DNA of 64,000 nt from Sitta carolinensis (GCA_032173965.1 CM063290.1:3179001-3243000); one strand, 5' to 3'; numbered from the stretch's first letter, positions 24,246-38,711 are shown. Program-made: numbers and translations. The notes: generated by a model from the sequence alone, not told the origin.

Positions 24246-27200
24246 CAGAGACATCCACAGGAGGATGAAGGGATGGGACATCCAACTTTTTCCATCAAAC
24301 ACAAGCAACAAATCCAGTCTCAGCAATTTCAGGTCACACCAAGAACCTTTTAAACCCAAGAGAAAGTTTCTTCACCACTTTCAGACCAGGTAAGGAGCAA
24401 TCTGAAAATCAGATGTGACACGGCCTGCTCATACAAATACAAGATGTTTAGCAAGTCAGCCAGAAAGCCAACTTACATAATAAGGCTTCTAATCATCTTT
24501 TTTAATGAAATTTTAATTATGGAAAAATTAGTAGCTGGTCTAGAGGTTTCTGCATTACTGTAAACGTCTCCCAAAAAAGCACATGCTCTGAGAAATACCT
24601 CACAGTGCTGCAGAGCAGGAAAGTAGGACATGCTGATGGGATCCCAAAGCAATTTTTACTAAAAGCACTATTTCTGAGCAATCTCAGAACAACAAAAGAG
24701 AGAATCCCTCATGAGGCCACTTTCTAGTAAAATATTTACCAGAACACCCAAAAGCCAGTTTCTTCTTCATGTGTTTTTGGTAAAAATGTACCAAAAATGG
24801 AACAAGTTCATCTATTTCTCTTCCAGGCACTCTGGAAACTCAGAGAAGAAACTTTCTGGAGGTGGGAGGAGGGAGAAGGGACTCACACCTCTGCTCCTGG
24901 CTGGTGTGGCTGGGAACAGGCAAAAAATGGGAATTCCTTGGGAAAAAAAAAGCTCCTATTTGGCCATTTTCTGTGTTCATATCAGAATAATAAAATCTAC
25001 AGTGCTGGGCCCAGTTCAGGCGTGATCTCTGACAGCTTTGTGGAGTGAAATCAAGGGAGAATGCTCTGGAAGTGGGTTCTGGATTGAAAGTGTATGGAAA
25101 GTGCTTTTCACTCCTTGTTCTTTTTACTGCTGCTCAGTCTTCACAAATAACCCATAGAGAATGAACCCCACATATAAACAAAATCACCTTCCATTCTAAT
25201 TCGTTTTGATGATTCAGGTGATGGAGCTGGGAAATTTCCTTTCCTCTTTTCCCATCACATGATGGGTCAGTTCCTAGCTGGGGGGTGGGGAAAGCAAACC
25301 TGAAAAAGCAAGAATTTACATAAAATCTAATTTCTGTCAGCTTAACAGACAATGGTTCAAATTAGAGGCAGTTTAAGTGTTTTCTTTCAGCATCAAATCT
25401 TCTCTTCCATCATCCTAAAAAAAAAATTTGGTCTGAAACATCCTATTTTTTTGGCTTTTTACCTGATTTTGATATGCCAAGGCATACCCCTGCATAACCC
25501 CCCTTGTATAAGTTACTTACAACTAAAATAACTGTTTATCTCCAAAATTAGGAGATTCCTTTTTAAATAAAGGGGTTGTTTTTCTTCTTGTCTTCATCCT
25601 CATCAGCCTTTGTTCTTGTGCTTGTTTTTTGCAACATCCTTCCTGTGAAAATCAAGCAAGATTTTCAATTTGCTGATTTTCTTCCAAAAAAAAAAAAAAT
25701 AAAATACAGAGGAAATGTTTGCTTGAAGCTTGAATAATTTCTTGTAGTCTTCAAATAAAATCGGCAGACTCTCCTACAGAGAAATATATCAGTTGTCATC
25801 CTTTTCCTGGAAGAAAAAAAAAGAGGAAGAAAGCACATCTCTCTCTCCCCTGAGACATCTGCAGAGCCATAGTATTTATTTCTACCAGAGAGGTTCTAAA
25901 AAGTGTTGTTTTTAGGAGTCAGGGTAACTCCCAGACCAAAGCTGCTTTTTATTTATATTTCATCTTTCTACCCAACTCCTGCTGGAGAGGGAGAAGTTGT
26001 TCCTAAGATACTCCAGCCTTCCACAGGGGGTGTGCAGAGAGTGGGGCTGGCATCTTCTCACTGGGACCCAGCACTGAAAAATCATTTCCAGGGCAGAAAC
26101 ACCCAGGAGGAGTCTGGGAGCTTCCCAAACCCCTCCCTGCTGTTTGTGGGCCTGGGGGACTGACAAGGGAAAGTCTCCTCCTGCTCCTCTTGTTTGGGTG
26201 GGAGTGGGAAAGAGATTGTGTTGAGCTGCCTGCTGGGCATCCCTGCACTTCCCTGGACAGCCCAGACCTGCAGTGTGAAGCTTTGCTGCATTGTTCCCTT
26301 TGCTGAAACCAAACCAAATAAAACAGGAAAAATTAAAGCCACAAGTAAAACCTGATTGATTTGCCCTTGTCCTGTAGGGAACAAAAATGAGTGGGCTGAT
26401 TTCCTTGCACTGCACCTGTATTTTCCATCATTTCACTGCCTGATCTCTCAGGAGATCCCGGACCCAGCTCCAGCCTGGGCATCCCACCCTGCCCTTCCCA
26501 GCACTGCACAGCTTCCATGGGCTCACAGTCTGCTCCAGATTTCCCCTCAAGCACCAACATGGGCTCAGCAATTCTGTGTGAAGCAGCCTCTGCTGTCACA
26601 GCCTCGTTGTTCAGTCATTCCTTAAACACTGACTGGGACAAACCTGCAAATCAATTCCCTCCACAGGAAATACATCCTGCAGGTGGCTGCTGGGAGGATT
26701 CATTTCCCTGCACTCTGCAAATTGAGAGAGAAAAACAGCAGAAAAACAGCTTCTTTCAGAAGTGTACCTTTATTTCCTATTCATGAATACAGTGCTCCAA
26801 AGTAAATCTCACTTTGTAAACAGTTTTCTTTATAGGACTGAAAGTACTTGGTGAAACTGATGGGGAGGGGGAAAAAAATCTATAAATCAACAGCCCAATG
26901 GACAGATTTCTTTGGGCATAGTAAATAAATCTGCATGTTTTCAAATCGTTTTACAGACACCTGGGGCAGGCTCAAAGAATGGCCAGGAGAAACAACAGAG
27001 AATATATTTCACTTTCTCCAGACAGAAATCAGCTGAAGATCCCACACAAACCCAGAATGAGCTGTCACATATATCCTGTGCAACCTCAGTGACTTTAGGA
27101 CAATTCCATGGGCTGGAGGCTGCACACATTAGGATTCTATGTTTGTTGCCAGGCTGGGTTTAGACTATTTAAATTCCCTGTCAGGATCAGTTATGGTCAA

Positions 27201-28108
27201 ATCATTTCCCATAAAAAGAGAAATGGATCCGTAACGAGACTTAATGCTTTGTTGTTTGAAAAACTATTTCAACACACTATTGAAAACTCCTAACTGAACT
27301 GGTGTTTTAAGGAGGAGACAATTAAAGTTCGCTGCATAATTAATATATCACAGCCATTAATAACCCCTAAATGATCCCTAAATTTCATTTTATTCATTAT
27401 GGACAAATTGGGCAGACTCACTGTACAGGAAATATTTTCAAACACCTGTCAGTGAAACATTCCTTAAGAAAAGCCTCCTAACAGCTCCCTGAAGTTGGTG
27501 TCACTCATTAAAATCATCTTCAGGCATTGTGTGCCTTCCACAAGTCCTCAAAGCACGATCACGGGGCTGGTTTAGTCACTGCTTATCTCCCAGAGATATT
27601 CCCAGCTTTTATCAAGGAGCTTGTGTTTGTAAATAGGCAGCACAAAAAGCCACAGCTCATTTCCCCACTTTTGTACTGAGCTGCTTCATGAATCCCAGTC
27701 TCTTTTGAGCGTTTGCACATTCACAGGGTGTTATTTTAACGAGCTGAATCCTGCCATCCTTCAGGCTGCTAAAGAGGTTCGGATCCCGGAGATGAATCAG
27801 GGGGTTTCATTGAGAGATGATCAAACTCCACAAACAAGGCAGCAGATGGAGGCCAGGGGAGGCTTCCAGACCCTTCTCTAAGGAGCACAGCCCCGTTTGC
27901 ACATGCCAGACCCCAGGAGCTGTCTCCACAGCAGCTGGAAGCGCTGCCTCCTTCCAGGCTCCCAGCTCCCGTACACTGGCCTGGCTCCTTCTGGAGCCCC
28001 AGAGGTGCAGAACTCAAGGAATGTTTGGAAAACACCCCAGGCATGTGATGGGATGCTCGGGGTTGCACAGCCTGCCCTGTGACCCCTGCAGGTGCATTCC
28101 AGCTCGGG
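24246..28108. other. Single-copy DNA, no gene seen
   Basis: There is an A run near 25686-25700. A TATA-like ttgtataag at about 25503, with an aataaa about 60 bases on, gives a weak LTR-like impression that I do not call. Nothing else was recognised. Confidence 0.4.
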
Positions 28109-28568
28109 ATATTCACAGAACCATGGAAGGGTTTGGGAGGGAATTTAAAGCTCATCCAGTGCCATGGCAGGGACACCTCCCACAGCCCCATGCTGCCTGC
28201 TCTTGGGTGCTTCCAGGGATCCTGGGCACCCTGTGCCAGCCCTCCTCACCTTCACAGGGAACAATTCCTTCTTAATATTCAATCTGAACCTGTTTTGTCA
28301 GTGTGAAGCCATTCCCTGTGTCGTGCCACTCCAGACTCTTGTAAAAACTCCTTTTCCATCTTTCTTTCAGGCACTGGAAGGCTTCAGTTAGGTTGCCCTG
28401 AAGCTCCTTTTCTCCAGGTGAGCACCCCCAGCTGTGCCAGCCTTTCCTCCCAGCAGAGCTGCTCCATCCTCTGCCCATCCTGGAGCCTCCTCTGGGCTCC
28501 CCCCAGCAGCTCCAGGTCCCTCCTGAGCACAGCACAGCATTCCCTCCCTCACCTGCTGCCCACACTGG
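28109..28568 (-). mobile_element. CR1 LINE 3' fragment
   Basis: This is an inverted CR1 of about 460 bp. It starts cacagaaccatggaagggtt, continues through gccatggcagggacacctcc and ccattccctgtgtcgtgcc, and reaches tcctgagcacagcacagcat at its 5' side. It contains no remaining coding. Confidence 0.9.
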
Positions 28569-30529
28569 TTTGAATTTGGATATTCCACCATTCTGCAAAT
28601 TTCTGCCACCTAAATGTTGTGTTCATGACTTCTGGAGAGGTTCTGTGGGCCTGCAGAACCCACAGCACTCTGCAGCAGCCCCCAGCAGCAGGGTGAAGAA
28701 TAAACCCCTAAAAAAGCTCCACAAGCTTATTGTTCCTTTGACATATCAGTGACATTCACAGCACCATAAACCTTCCTCCTGTGAAATATTTAGCTCCTTA
28801 GCAGCAGTCAAACAGACATGCATCCTGCCTGGCACATCCCCACCGTAGATCACTAATTTATTCCTTACAGCCCTCCTGGGTGCTGTATGTGCTGAGACAA
28901 CTGCATTCCCAGAAATGGGCATAAATATCTGTATTTATTTTCTCATCATACTGGCTGGGGAGTTGGGGGAAGAGAGAGAGAGAGCCAGAATAAGAATCAT
29001 ACAGAGATGCTCTGGGTGCACTTCCTCCAGCAGAGTGCTCAACATTTTTCCTCATCTGCTGTGCCACAGCTCAGAGTGGGCCCTAATTATGGATTTCCAA
29101 CTGGCATTATGGTTATTATAGATTAGATGTTCGTCTGTAAAGACTGTCAGACCAATGGAAGTTTCAGGTTTTGAGTAGCCCCCGGGGCAGGGCTCTGCAA
29201 GGCTCCCTTTCCTGAGCTGTTAGTTTTATTTATAGTCAAAACAAGGCAGGAATTAAGGGAATGCTCCTCGCTGAAGGTAATGGGATGGAAATGCTGATGG
29301 AGGTCTGTGAGAACAGACAGGAGCAACAGCCTTGAGGAAATATTGAAAGTGTGGAGCTGGGCAGAGCAAGCAGCACCTCAAGGCTGCTTTTTGTCACTCT
29401 GACAGGACAGAGCTGTAAATAATCCCCCCCACACTCTGCACTCAATTATCAGGAATTTAGTGGCACCCAGGATATGATATGCACAGGGAACACAGCAGCC
29501 ACCTCCAGTGCTCACCAAATCCTCTGGGATGAGCTGCTTGCTCACCTGCTGTGGACTGACTGCAGAGGACTGAAGCACAGCTGAAGGTGGGCATTTGCCA
29601 GGCTGCTATTCCAAACAGCCTTTGCACCATGGCTGCTAGGGGAAACATGAACTTGAAATGAATCAGCCAATCTTAATTTAATCTTGAAATGTCAGGAAAA
29701 TAAATAAATAAATAAATAAGATTCTTAGCATATACATGTGCTTGATGGAAGTTGCCCTTTCTAGGGCAAACAGAACTTGCAGATCCACAGGGGTTGGATG
29801 CTGGTGACTGAGAAAAAAAAAAGAAAAAAAGGGGGAAATGTGATTTTTATAAAGATAAGAATATTAAAGTATTGCTAAAAAGTTTTCTAAGGAAGTGGGA
29901 AATGGGTCTTAAAGGCTTTGCCATGCTGTGCATCACCAGCAAGTCCCACTGTGGGTGCCATTTCCCACTTGTGCCTTGGAATAAGGGACGATTCCAAGGG
30001 CTCCTGAAAGTCAGGAGATGCAGCTCTGGCTGTGGCTCCTCTCAGTGCCTGTGTAATTGCCAGCTCCATCAGCAAAGACTGAACTTGCAATCATCAGGAT
30101 CACAAAGCATCTCAATGAAAGGCTGGAATGCTGCTGCTGTCTGTGCTACAGGGAGCTGCTGAGGAGTCCCCCCAGCTGAGCCAGGAGGGCACTGAAATTC
30201 CTAACACACCCCCACTCGAGGGGAAATCAGTGAGGGGCAAGATTACACAGAGCACTGCGTTTGAAATATTTTTATTTTTCTGTGTGTGCATTGTCCTTCC
30301 ATGCACAATGTGCTGGCACAGAAATGTTGATGGCTGCAAGTGATAGGCACCAACTGTCCCTGCACTGTAAATCATACACACCCCACACAGCTCCGGGGAA
30401 AAAATGCTTATAGTGGGGACAAAGCAGTGCATGAACTCAATATCAATGTACATTTGTCCTTGGTATTCAAAATGATCCAGGATCAGGGCAGGCTGGGGAG
30501 TGGAGTGTCTCTTTTTCAGATAACACATG
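28569..30529. other. Single-copy DNA with small simple repeats
   Basis: A (GA)n run lies at about 28972-28985 and an (AAAT)n run at 29698-29719. No gene was recognised. Confidence 0.45.
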
Positions 30530-30747
30530 ACACAGACTCTGTGATCAGAAGGTTAAGAAAAATGGCTCTTTTATTAAGGATTGCTCTCCCTTATACACAA
30601 TTTTACACAGAGCAGTGTGAGTGGTGAAAGGCAAACTTCTCTAATCCCATTGGTCAAACCAGAGGGACAGCAAGAAGAAATCCCTCCTGCCAGAAGGAAC
30701 GAATAACATAAATATTATTACAAAAACATTCTATTATGTTTACCACA
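30530..30747 (-). mobile_element. LTR of an endogenous retrovirus, minus orientation
   Basis: On the minus strand the sequence opens TGTGGTAAACATAATAG. It continues through a segment shared with the 5.8-kb LTR (ggagggatttcttctt, ctctggtttgaccaatggg), then shows a TATA-like tgtataaggg and AATAAAAG about 25 bases later. This U3-TATA-poly(A) order is the mark of an LTR. No internal region is present. The R/U5 end is approximate. Confidence 0.65.
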
Positions 30748-30829
30748 CTTTAGTGGGAAGTAACATCAAAAAAAATCAAAGCATCAAGCCTGAAACTAAA
30801 CTCCAGTGGAGGGTTGGGAGTGGCCCTAG

Positions 30830-31362
30830 GATGAAAACCTGGGCTGAGCCCCGGGGTGGGCAGCAGGACAGGGATTTGGGATGGTGCCCCTGTGCTCAGG
30901 TGAGCCCCAGCTGCAGAGCTGCCCCAGCACAGGAGGGAGCTGGAGCTGCTGGGAACAGCCCAGGGAGGCTCCAGAGGGCTGGAGCAGCTCTGCTGGAGGA
31001 AAGGCTGGAGAGCTGGGGGCTCACCTGCAGAGAAAGGCTCAGGGAGAGCCCAGAGCCCCTGGCAGTGCCTGCAGGGGCTCCAGGAGAGCTGGGGAGGGAT
31101 TTTCTATCAGGGCTGGTGGCCACAGGACAGGGGGAATGGTTTTGAGCTAAGGGAGGGGAGATTCAGGCTAAATATCCGGAAGGAATTGTTCCCTGTGAGG
31201 GTGCCCAGAGCAGCTGTGGATCCCTGGAAGTGTCCAAAGCCAGGCTGGATGGAACCTGGAGCAGCCTGGGGCAGTGGAAGGTGTCCCTGCCATGGCAGGG
31301 GTGGAATGGGATGATCCTTAAGGTCCCTCCCAACCCAACCCATCCTGGGATTCTGTGATTTG
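30830..31362 (+). mobile_element. CR1 LINE 3' fragment
   Basis: This sense-strand CR1 of about 530 bp includes ggctggagcagctctgctgg, ggagattcaggctaaatatc, ggaattgttccctgtgaggg and ctggatggaacctggagcag. It ends in a clear tail with 'aaggtccctcccaaccc' and 'ggattctgtgat'. It is 5'-truncated and has no intact coding. Confidence 0.92.
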
Positions 31363-34300
31363 GTCACCCCTGGCCAGTCCCACCCAGCCGGGAGCTGGGG
31401 ATGGATGCAGCCCCGGGGGAACAGGGACAGGTTCCCTTGGATGCCAGGGCCTGACCCCTGGGGCCATCCTGCCCTCGGCACCCGGAGCCTGTGGCAGCAA
31501 ATGCAGCACCCAGGGCACGACCCCGACCCCCCTGCCCCTTCCCCAGCCTGAACAGGCAATTGCTCCCCATGATTCAGGTGGAAGGCTGTAATTACCCTCA
31601 TAAAAGAGGCACAAATAAACCAGTCACAAAGCAAATTAATCCGGTCACACCTTACTACTTCACGGGCGTGTTTTATCTGCACTGGCTTAAACACGATTAT
31701 TATTTCTAATAGGTCGAGCTGAATTCTGAACGGAGCTGCCATAAAAGTGCTGCCTGCTGAAAAATCAAAGGTAAAGCAGGAACTGCTGCAAACCCAGCAG
31801 TGAGCGGGGCCCCCAGCGTGTTCTTATCAGATCATGGCTGCGGGGACTCAAACAGATACAAAAACCACAGAAATATCTCCTAGCAGCAATCACCAACAAA
31901 GGGCAATGACCCCTGATCTCAAAGGGACTCAGCCCTACAGCACCGGGGCAGAACTGCCCCACCTGAAGAGGGGTGGATGCTTTCCCAGGGATCCATGCCC
32001 AGGAGGAATGCCAGCCCTCACACAGAATTCCATGAGAGCCAAGGAAATCTCCGGTGAAGCTTTTCAGTGATAAAGTTCTTTCCACTCCTCTTTATCTATT
32101 GATTGGAAAGAGACAAACTGAACCAGACAACAAAATTTATATCACCCCGAGGAGTCCCAACAGCAGGATTGTATCAGATACAGGTGGACATGGCACAGCT
32201 ACAATCAGGGAAAACAGATGGCTGCCTCTCCACCAATGGGGATTTAATGGGGCTTTGCCTGATAGAAATAGGAAGCAGAAATAATCACTAACAAAACTCT
32301 TATCTTTAATTTCACCATTTGCTTCTAGGGAGAAAAAAGGGTGAGTCATTGGAGTGATCCCAGCTGAAAAGTGTTCAATAGGTTGGTAGGAAGAAAAATA
32401 CACTGATCTTCACTAAAATAGAGACCTTTAGTCCTGTTTCATGTGCAGAATACAAACACAATTTAGTCTGTCTACAACAATATTTTACAGAGTTCAACAG
32501 CGTTTCAGTGTCTGTAGATTATCACTGACTTTCTACTCACCATGCCACATAAAGTTTCACTTTGAGCATCCAAAAAAATAAAGAAAAAAAATATCAAAAC
32601 AAGCATTTAGGTGATGCAGTTTGAATGAGGTGAAGTTTAGACCCAGCTCTCTGTGGAAAACAATACAATGATGAACATTATTCTTGGTTCACTGCAAACA
32701 TCACGGATCCAGAGGTTCAGAGGGAGTTGGGGCTACTTAGGAGCCATAATTCCTGTGCAGACACGTGTGGGCAGCAGCAGCTTGTTCCCATCCCTGGGAG
32801 CAGCTGGGAGTTATTCCATAAAACCAGTAAATACTCTAAATACACACTACAAAACACAGAGAGAGGCAGCTCACAGCTCTGGCACTAAAGGCTTTTCTCT
32901 CCCATCACTGTGCACTGCCAATACCTGCTGTTGAGCCCGGGTGTTTTCCTTCCTGAATTCCAATCCTAAAAGGCAAAGATATTTGTTTGGAGAGTTTGGA
33001 AACAGGCAAGGACACAAAAGGAATTTATCCTTTCTTATTCCTCATCTCACACTGAATAACTGCAGTGCAAGTCTTCCCCTTAGCCAGAACAATGTCTGCA
33101 TTCTTGGAAATTCTAAGTTTACAAATAGAATGTTTGGAAATTATGCCTCAATATTTTTCCTAATAATGGCACAGAAACCTAGAGAGAAGTGCTCTTTATC
33201 ATTTCAGTGCTTTGATGATCCTGAACCATTTTAAAGTGCCCTTTCTTGTCTACTGCAAAGCAGAGAGAACAAAGCCTTGGGAAGTCAATACTGAGTCAAT
33301 CCAGTGCAGCAAACACCTGAACATGGACACATCCATGGCTGGAAATGGGATTTATTGAGGACAACTGCTGCCTTAATTTGCAAGAGATCCAGGAGGGCAT
33401 TTCTCCAGTGTGCTGCAGCTTTTAAAGCAATTTAGTGATGTGCAGCCAGACCCCAATCTTCTTCCTGCACCAAGCTGCCAACCAGCCAAGGGAGTTACTC
33501 AGCTCAGAGGAAACCAGGCTTTGATAGATTTTTATATTTAAAAAAAAACCCTGAAGCAAACAATACATTTCAGCAATCCATCTTTGCCTGTTTTTCCTTA
33601 TAACATATTGGAACCAGCACATCACACATTTCATCCTCGTTACTGCCAGGATCCAATGGATCTGTTCTTTCCAACACCAACTTTATGGTGACAGTGAAAT
33701 CAAACTGTTAATTAGGAAACAAAACAAAAAAAAAAAGAAATTTGCATAGGCAGAGCAGAAAAATGCTCTGTTAGAGTCAATAAAGCAGTGAAAAATAAAG
33801 AAAAAAAAAAAAAAAGACATAAGCAAAGAAAAATCAAGTGACAGAAATCAGTCATGTAGCTGCTGTGGCTACATCACACCCTTCTATGGATTTTTTATCT
33901 TTATAGCAGTTTTCCCTACACTAGTCCAACATCAAGCTAAAACCCAATAAAAATAAAATAAATACCTTGCTCTACACCAATATTTGCTTTTCCTAGGCTG
34001 TTTTTGGTTAATTTACAGTCTGGCTCCTGCATATTAAAAACAGCTTTTGAAAATATGCAGTTTGGGGAAACACGGGTAGCACTTCTCATTTAAGTGCAGT
34101 CTAATTCATGCAGTGATAATTTATATTGACAGGACTTTCAGATAGGAAGGATTTGCCATTAGAAGCTGGAATGCATTTCACCTGCTGGAATTCCAACATA
34201 TGCATATTTCATGGCATGAATCGATTTCAAAGGTGTTGCATGTGTTTGTTTTATGTCTGTGAGGTTCAGGGAGGCTCCATCTTCAAGTTTTATTTACAGG

Positions 34301-36121
34301 ACAGGAAAACTGAGATAAGGAATTCCCTTGCTGCACCATCCCTGCTGGATTCACTCAACCTCAGCTTCTGGACAGAAATGTAAAATTCTGACTGTTCTTC
34401 AAATTTGAACTTCCAGATTATTCTTTGAAGAGCCTCACTATTGCACCTGCTTTCTCATTATTATTTAAAGCAGGGCTATGGTTTTGTAATGAGCTTTTTC
34501 AAAGTGGGAATGGAAAGCAGGTACAGTACTCAGAAGACCTGACGAGACCTAATGTTCTAAGGCAGAACTTTTGTATTTAGACAAGCCCTAATGGAGCACT
34601 AAGAGAAGCCTCTTTTCCAGGAAATGCATATTATTATTACCATTTATTAGGGCTTCTCTGAAATAACCTTCCTCTGAGAGCACTTCTAATTAGACAAAGC
34701 CAAGAGCTTAATTCACATTAACCTCAGCTCCAGCATCCTGGATAATGGGGAAAGGCAGAAGGGCACGGGCTGGATCTCTGCACAACCCAGCAACGAGAAC
34801 AGAACATTTTAAAAGAGTTTTCATTAGGGAGAGAACTTTCTGCCTGCGAGGCACGTCCAGAAGCAGAAATGCATTAACAACTGTTAATTGCTATTGCCAC
34901 ACGCCAGCACCTGGCTGTACACGGGCAGGGCAGGCACCAACACAGAGCCCACCCCAAAACCTTCACCTTGCAGGGAGAAATCTGAACCAGCCGGTGCCCA
35001 GCTAAAGGATTCTCCCCCTAAATCTCCTGCTGGGGCTTCCAGGAGTCTCACACAATGCAGGGTTTCGTGGGGAACTGCCAAAAAGGGCAGCAAAACCCAC
35101 GGAGGCTTTGTAAGGTGTCTGACACAGCCCCTCTCGTTTAGCTGGAAATAACTGAGTTAAAATCAGCAGGATTTCTACCATGTGTTGCCCAGTCCTTGAA
35201 TCGAGGATTACAGGTCATGGTTTTTGCGAGTGCCTCGGGGTTTAGGTGGGTGATAAAATCAAGCTCCGTTTTCCCAACAGCTTTACAGCTTCAACATTCT
35301 CCCGAGCAAGGCAGGGAAAACAATACCCTGTGGTTTGGCCATTTTGTACCAGCGTGGGTGGAACTGTGAGACAGGAGAACACCTTGAAAGCAGAAGGATG
35401 GGCTTTCCCACACCTTTGCAGCTCCACTGGTGCTCTGGGGGAAGAGCCTGGTCCTGCTGGCCCCGAGGTGCTGACCCTCAGCATCCCCATGACAACAACT
35501 CGATTTCACTGCCAGGCAGCAAAGGCAGCTCTGAGGCTGAGCTGAGCACCTGGGGGACAGCAGGAACTGCTGAAATGGAGACTCTGGCTTTATACATCTT
35601 CATTAAAATCACCTTGTACATTCGTGCTCTGAACCTGGCAAAGGCTAAAAGCTGAAATGCAAATCACGGAGCACTCGGCATTGATTTTTTTTTTTATTAT
35701 TTTTTTTTCCCCACCTTTTCGATTCATTGAAAAGATTTCTGATCCCACAGTGCTGCAGCTTCCAAGGGGACAGCTGGGTCACTCCTTTGGGACAGCAGCA
35801 GGGGTGAAGCAGGGCAGCACCACAAGCACAGCCTCTGGAAAATGGAATGTAAGGAGGCTGAGGAGACAGCAGCTGAATTGAGAACTCATTGATAAGGTCA
35901 CAGTTAAAAATTAGGAGAAGTTTTGTTTAAAATCCACCATCATTGGTTTTTCCCCATGTTTTGGCCCAGGGATCACAATCTCCCCCTGTTGTTTGCTGCT
36001 TTCCTGCAGTGCAAAGCCAAGGAAAGCAGCGGGGGCCATTTCTGCCTGCACTCTCACTCCAGGGTCCTGTGCTCATAAACTCAAACTTTCAGGCACCTGC
36101 TGCTCAAGAGCATCTCCCCCG
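31363..36121. other. Single-copy DNA with possible conserved elements
   Basis: No gene was recognised. The piece at 31565-31740 is dense in homeodomain-like cores (gtaattacc, caaattaatcc, ctaataggt), and 34680-35160 is similar in style; both could be conserved noncoding elements. A-rich runs lie at 33720-33735 and 33798-33815. Confidence 0.4.
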
Positions 36122-36212
36122 AGTGTCCAAATCCAGGCTGGGTGGGGCTGGGAGCGTCTGGGTGGGCTTTAGGGTCCCTCCCACCCAAACCTCCCGTGCT
36201 TCTGTCATTTCC
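36122..36212 (+). mobile_element. Old CR1 tail remnant
   Basis: About 90 bp matches the CR1 end loosely: gtgtccaaatccaggctggg, then tttagggtccctcccacccaa. It is the most eroded CR1 copy listed. Confidence 0.55.
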
Positions 36213-38710
36213 TCCCAAAGTCTCTTCACAAAAGCTTCTGGCTCTTCCTTGGCACTTTAAAAACCGAATTTTAATGTTGTATTTCTTCCCAGTGCCAGTC
36301 AAACCTGAGAATTTATCCCGAGGTTTGCAGCCAGCACATAAAACAAAACTGCTGAAACCTCACAGCACAAACCAACGTTTGCTGTTATCATTTAAAGCTG
36401 TAAATATAACACTGATCTTTCTAGCAAAAACTGGTCAAAGCCATCAGAAATCTCTTCTTGTATCCTTGTAAAAATTCATTGAATTGAGGCAGCATGATGC
36501 TGCCCTTTAGAAATTCTTATTTAATTACTGAAGCCCATTTGAGAAGCAATACACTTCATACTTCCCCAATTACAAAGACTGCTTCTGCCCTTAAAAACAA
36601 TCTCAAGCAGAGCCAAAACTAAGCTCTGATTATAATTAAATTTCCTTTTTACATAAAGGTTGGTATTTTCTTATGCATTCTGAGCTCTCTGCTGATAATT
36701 GGAGGATACTGAGAGGGTACAGGATGCTCAGAAACAAAAGGAAGAGAAAGAAAAAGAAAATATTATTTGGTGTTCTAAGAACTTTTGCAAAAATATGCTG
36801 GAAAAGTTATGGAGAAAAAAAAAGTTATTTGAAAAAATCATGGGAGCTATCATGATATCACTAATTTCAGAGGGTTTAATAGATATCTCTCTATATAAAT
36901 ATAGATATAAATTATAGATATAAATTTTATAGATAGAATTTTTTATGAGCAACCAGCAGAACCAAGAGCATTGAAAAGTAAAACTGCACAAACGTGGAAG
37001 GATAAAAAATATTTTTCAAATTATGAAATAACAAGAAATATATTCCAAGGCAAAGTAAAGCAAGAGCAAAGACAAGAGGGGGAACGTTGGTTCTTTGGAG
37101 AAAGGTTTCAGCAACAAAGCCAAGGCCAGACTGTTCAATCCATTATTTAATTAGTCTGATTAAAGGTGTCAAGCAGGGAGGGAACAGCAAGGACAGGAGG
37201 GTGAGAGCTGTCCCAGGGATGGGCTGGACCATGATGGGAGCAGACAGAGCTTTGCAGAGCTGAGCAGTGATCCTCAAACCCCAACAGCTCTGCTTGAGGC
37301 ATCATGGAAAACAGCCCAGCAGCAGGAAATTGAAAAAGGCAACTGTTCTCCCTGCCTGCCAGCTAAGGGAGGGGAGAAGAACATGACAGCACTATTTCCA
37401 TCCAGAAAAAAAAAACCTGAAAAACTCATCATGAATAACACAACGATGTCAGCAGAGGGTGAGCAGCGGGAGAGCAGAGCTCCTTCCACAGCCCCAGGCC
37501 AGGGCAGCTCAGGGAATTCACAACTCCAGACTGTTCAGGCATTCTCCCCGTATTGCCCGGGTGAAACTTGCCCTGGGCTGATGCTGAATTGTACCCCCAC
37601 TCACCTGTTTAGCTCAGAAATCGGTTCTGCACCTTTAAAGCTGGATCTGAGAGGGAAGGAGAAGCCGTGCAATGTCCGAGGGTCGTTTTCAAAACTCAGT
37701 TTTCAGCTTTCCCTCACACAGCCTGTGCTGTCTGCAGAGCTCTCCTTGGCTTTTGGGTTGTTTTTCAGCACTAAACTCCAAACTTTTCTTCCCAGCTTGT
37801 GCAAACACCAGTTTTCTGGAGGAGAGGTTACGCAAGGCTTTCCCCCCACCTTTTGAGCAATTTCAAAGAGGTGTTTTTAGTAACACATTTATTGACAATT
37901 GCCACCCATTTTCAGTGTCCAGCTAAACCTTGCAGGGAGTGAAAAACTCAGATTTTGTAGGACCTGCCTGTGGAAAGGGAGCACAACATCCAGCTCGGAG
38001 TGTGGTGGCATTCCCAGAAATTAACTCTGATAAAATCCAACTCTGTGTTTAACAATGGGTGGTGTTGGACATGCCCAGCTCAAGAGATGGACGAGAGACA
38101 CTGCTCAGTTCAAGAAAATCAGCATCCAAAATTGGAATATTAGATAGCAGAAGGGAAAATAAAACACAGGACGGAATATCAAAGACCAACAGACCAATGA
38201 GGGTGAAAAATGCACATTTGCAGCCCAGAAAACACGAGTTTCACAGGTACCTGCCCTGGATGTATTTATCATCTTCACAGCCATGGTTCCAGATACTAAA
38301 AAGCAAAAATAGCTTTAGTAATAAAAAACACAGGCCACAGGGCAAGAAAATAGGTTTAAATCTAGATACTAAGAACTCTAAACCTCTGAGGGAAATAAAT
38401 CTGTAATCTAAATCACATCCATTTATAGATGGGAGACAGATTTGCTCTATAGAAGGAGCTGATTCATCTAAATAAACTACCAGGCTTGTATTTACAGCTC
38501 TACTGAGATGACTCTGTTCTCCTTCACGTGGGTATTACTTTATTACCAGCTTTCTTGGAGCAGTATTTCATTTCAGAGAAATGAACTGAAAGTCCAACAT
38601 TTCATGTCAACCCCAGGATGCTCATTCCAGCCAGGATTAGCTGTGGTGTTTAAGCATCTCTTCCCAAACCGACCATGAAGCAGCATCTTGCCTTGCTCCC
38701 CTGTGAATCG
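36213..38710. other. Single-copy AT-rich DNA, no gene seen
   Basis: There is a purine-rich run with an ATAGATATAAAT-like repeat at about 36885-36935. The 115-codon Lys/Ser-rich plus-strand frame at 38059-38406 has no recognisable domain and is probably chance. Confidence 0.4.
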
Positions 38711-38711
38711 T

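Noticed and set aside
27769..28275. Open frames of 140 and 152 codons on opposite strands
   Set aside because: They run into the inverted CR1 at 28109 and have no domain.
38059..38406. 115-codon Lys/Ser-rich open frame
   Set aside because: Starts with ATG, but has no family resemblance, no promoter or splice context, and is within chance length.
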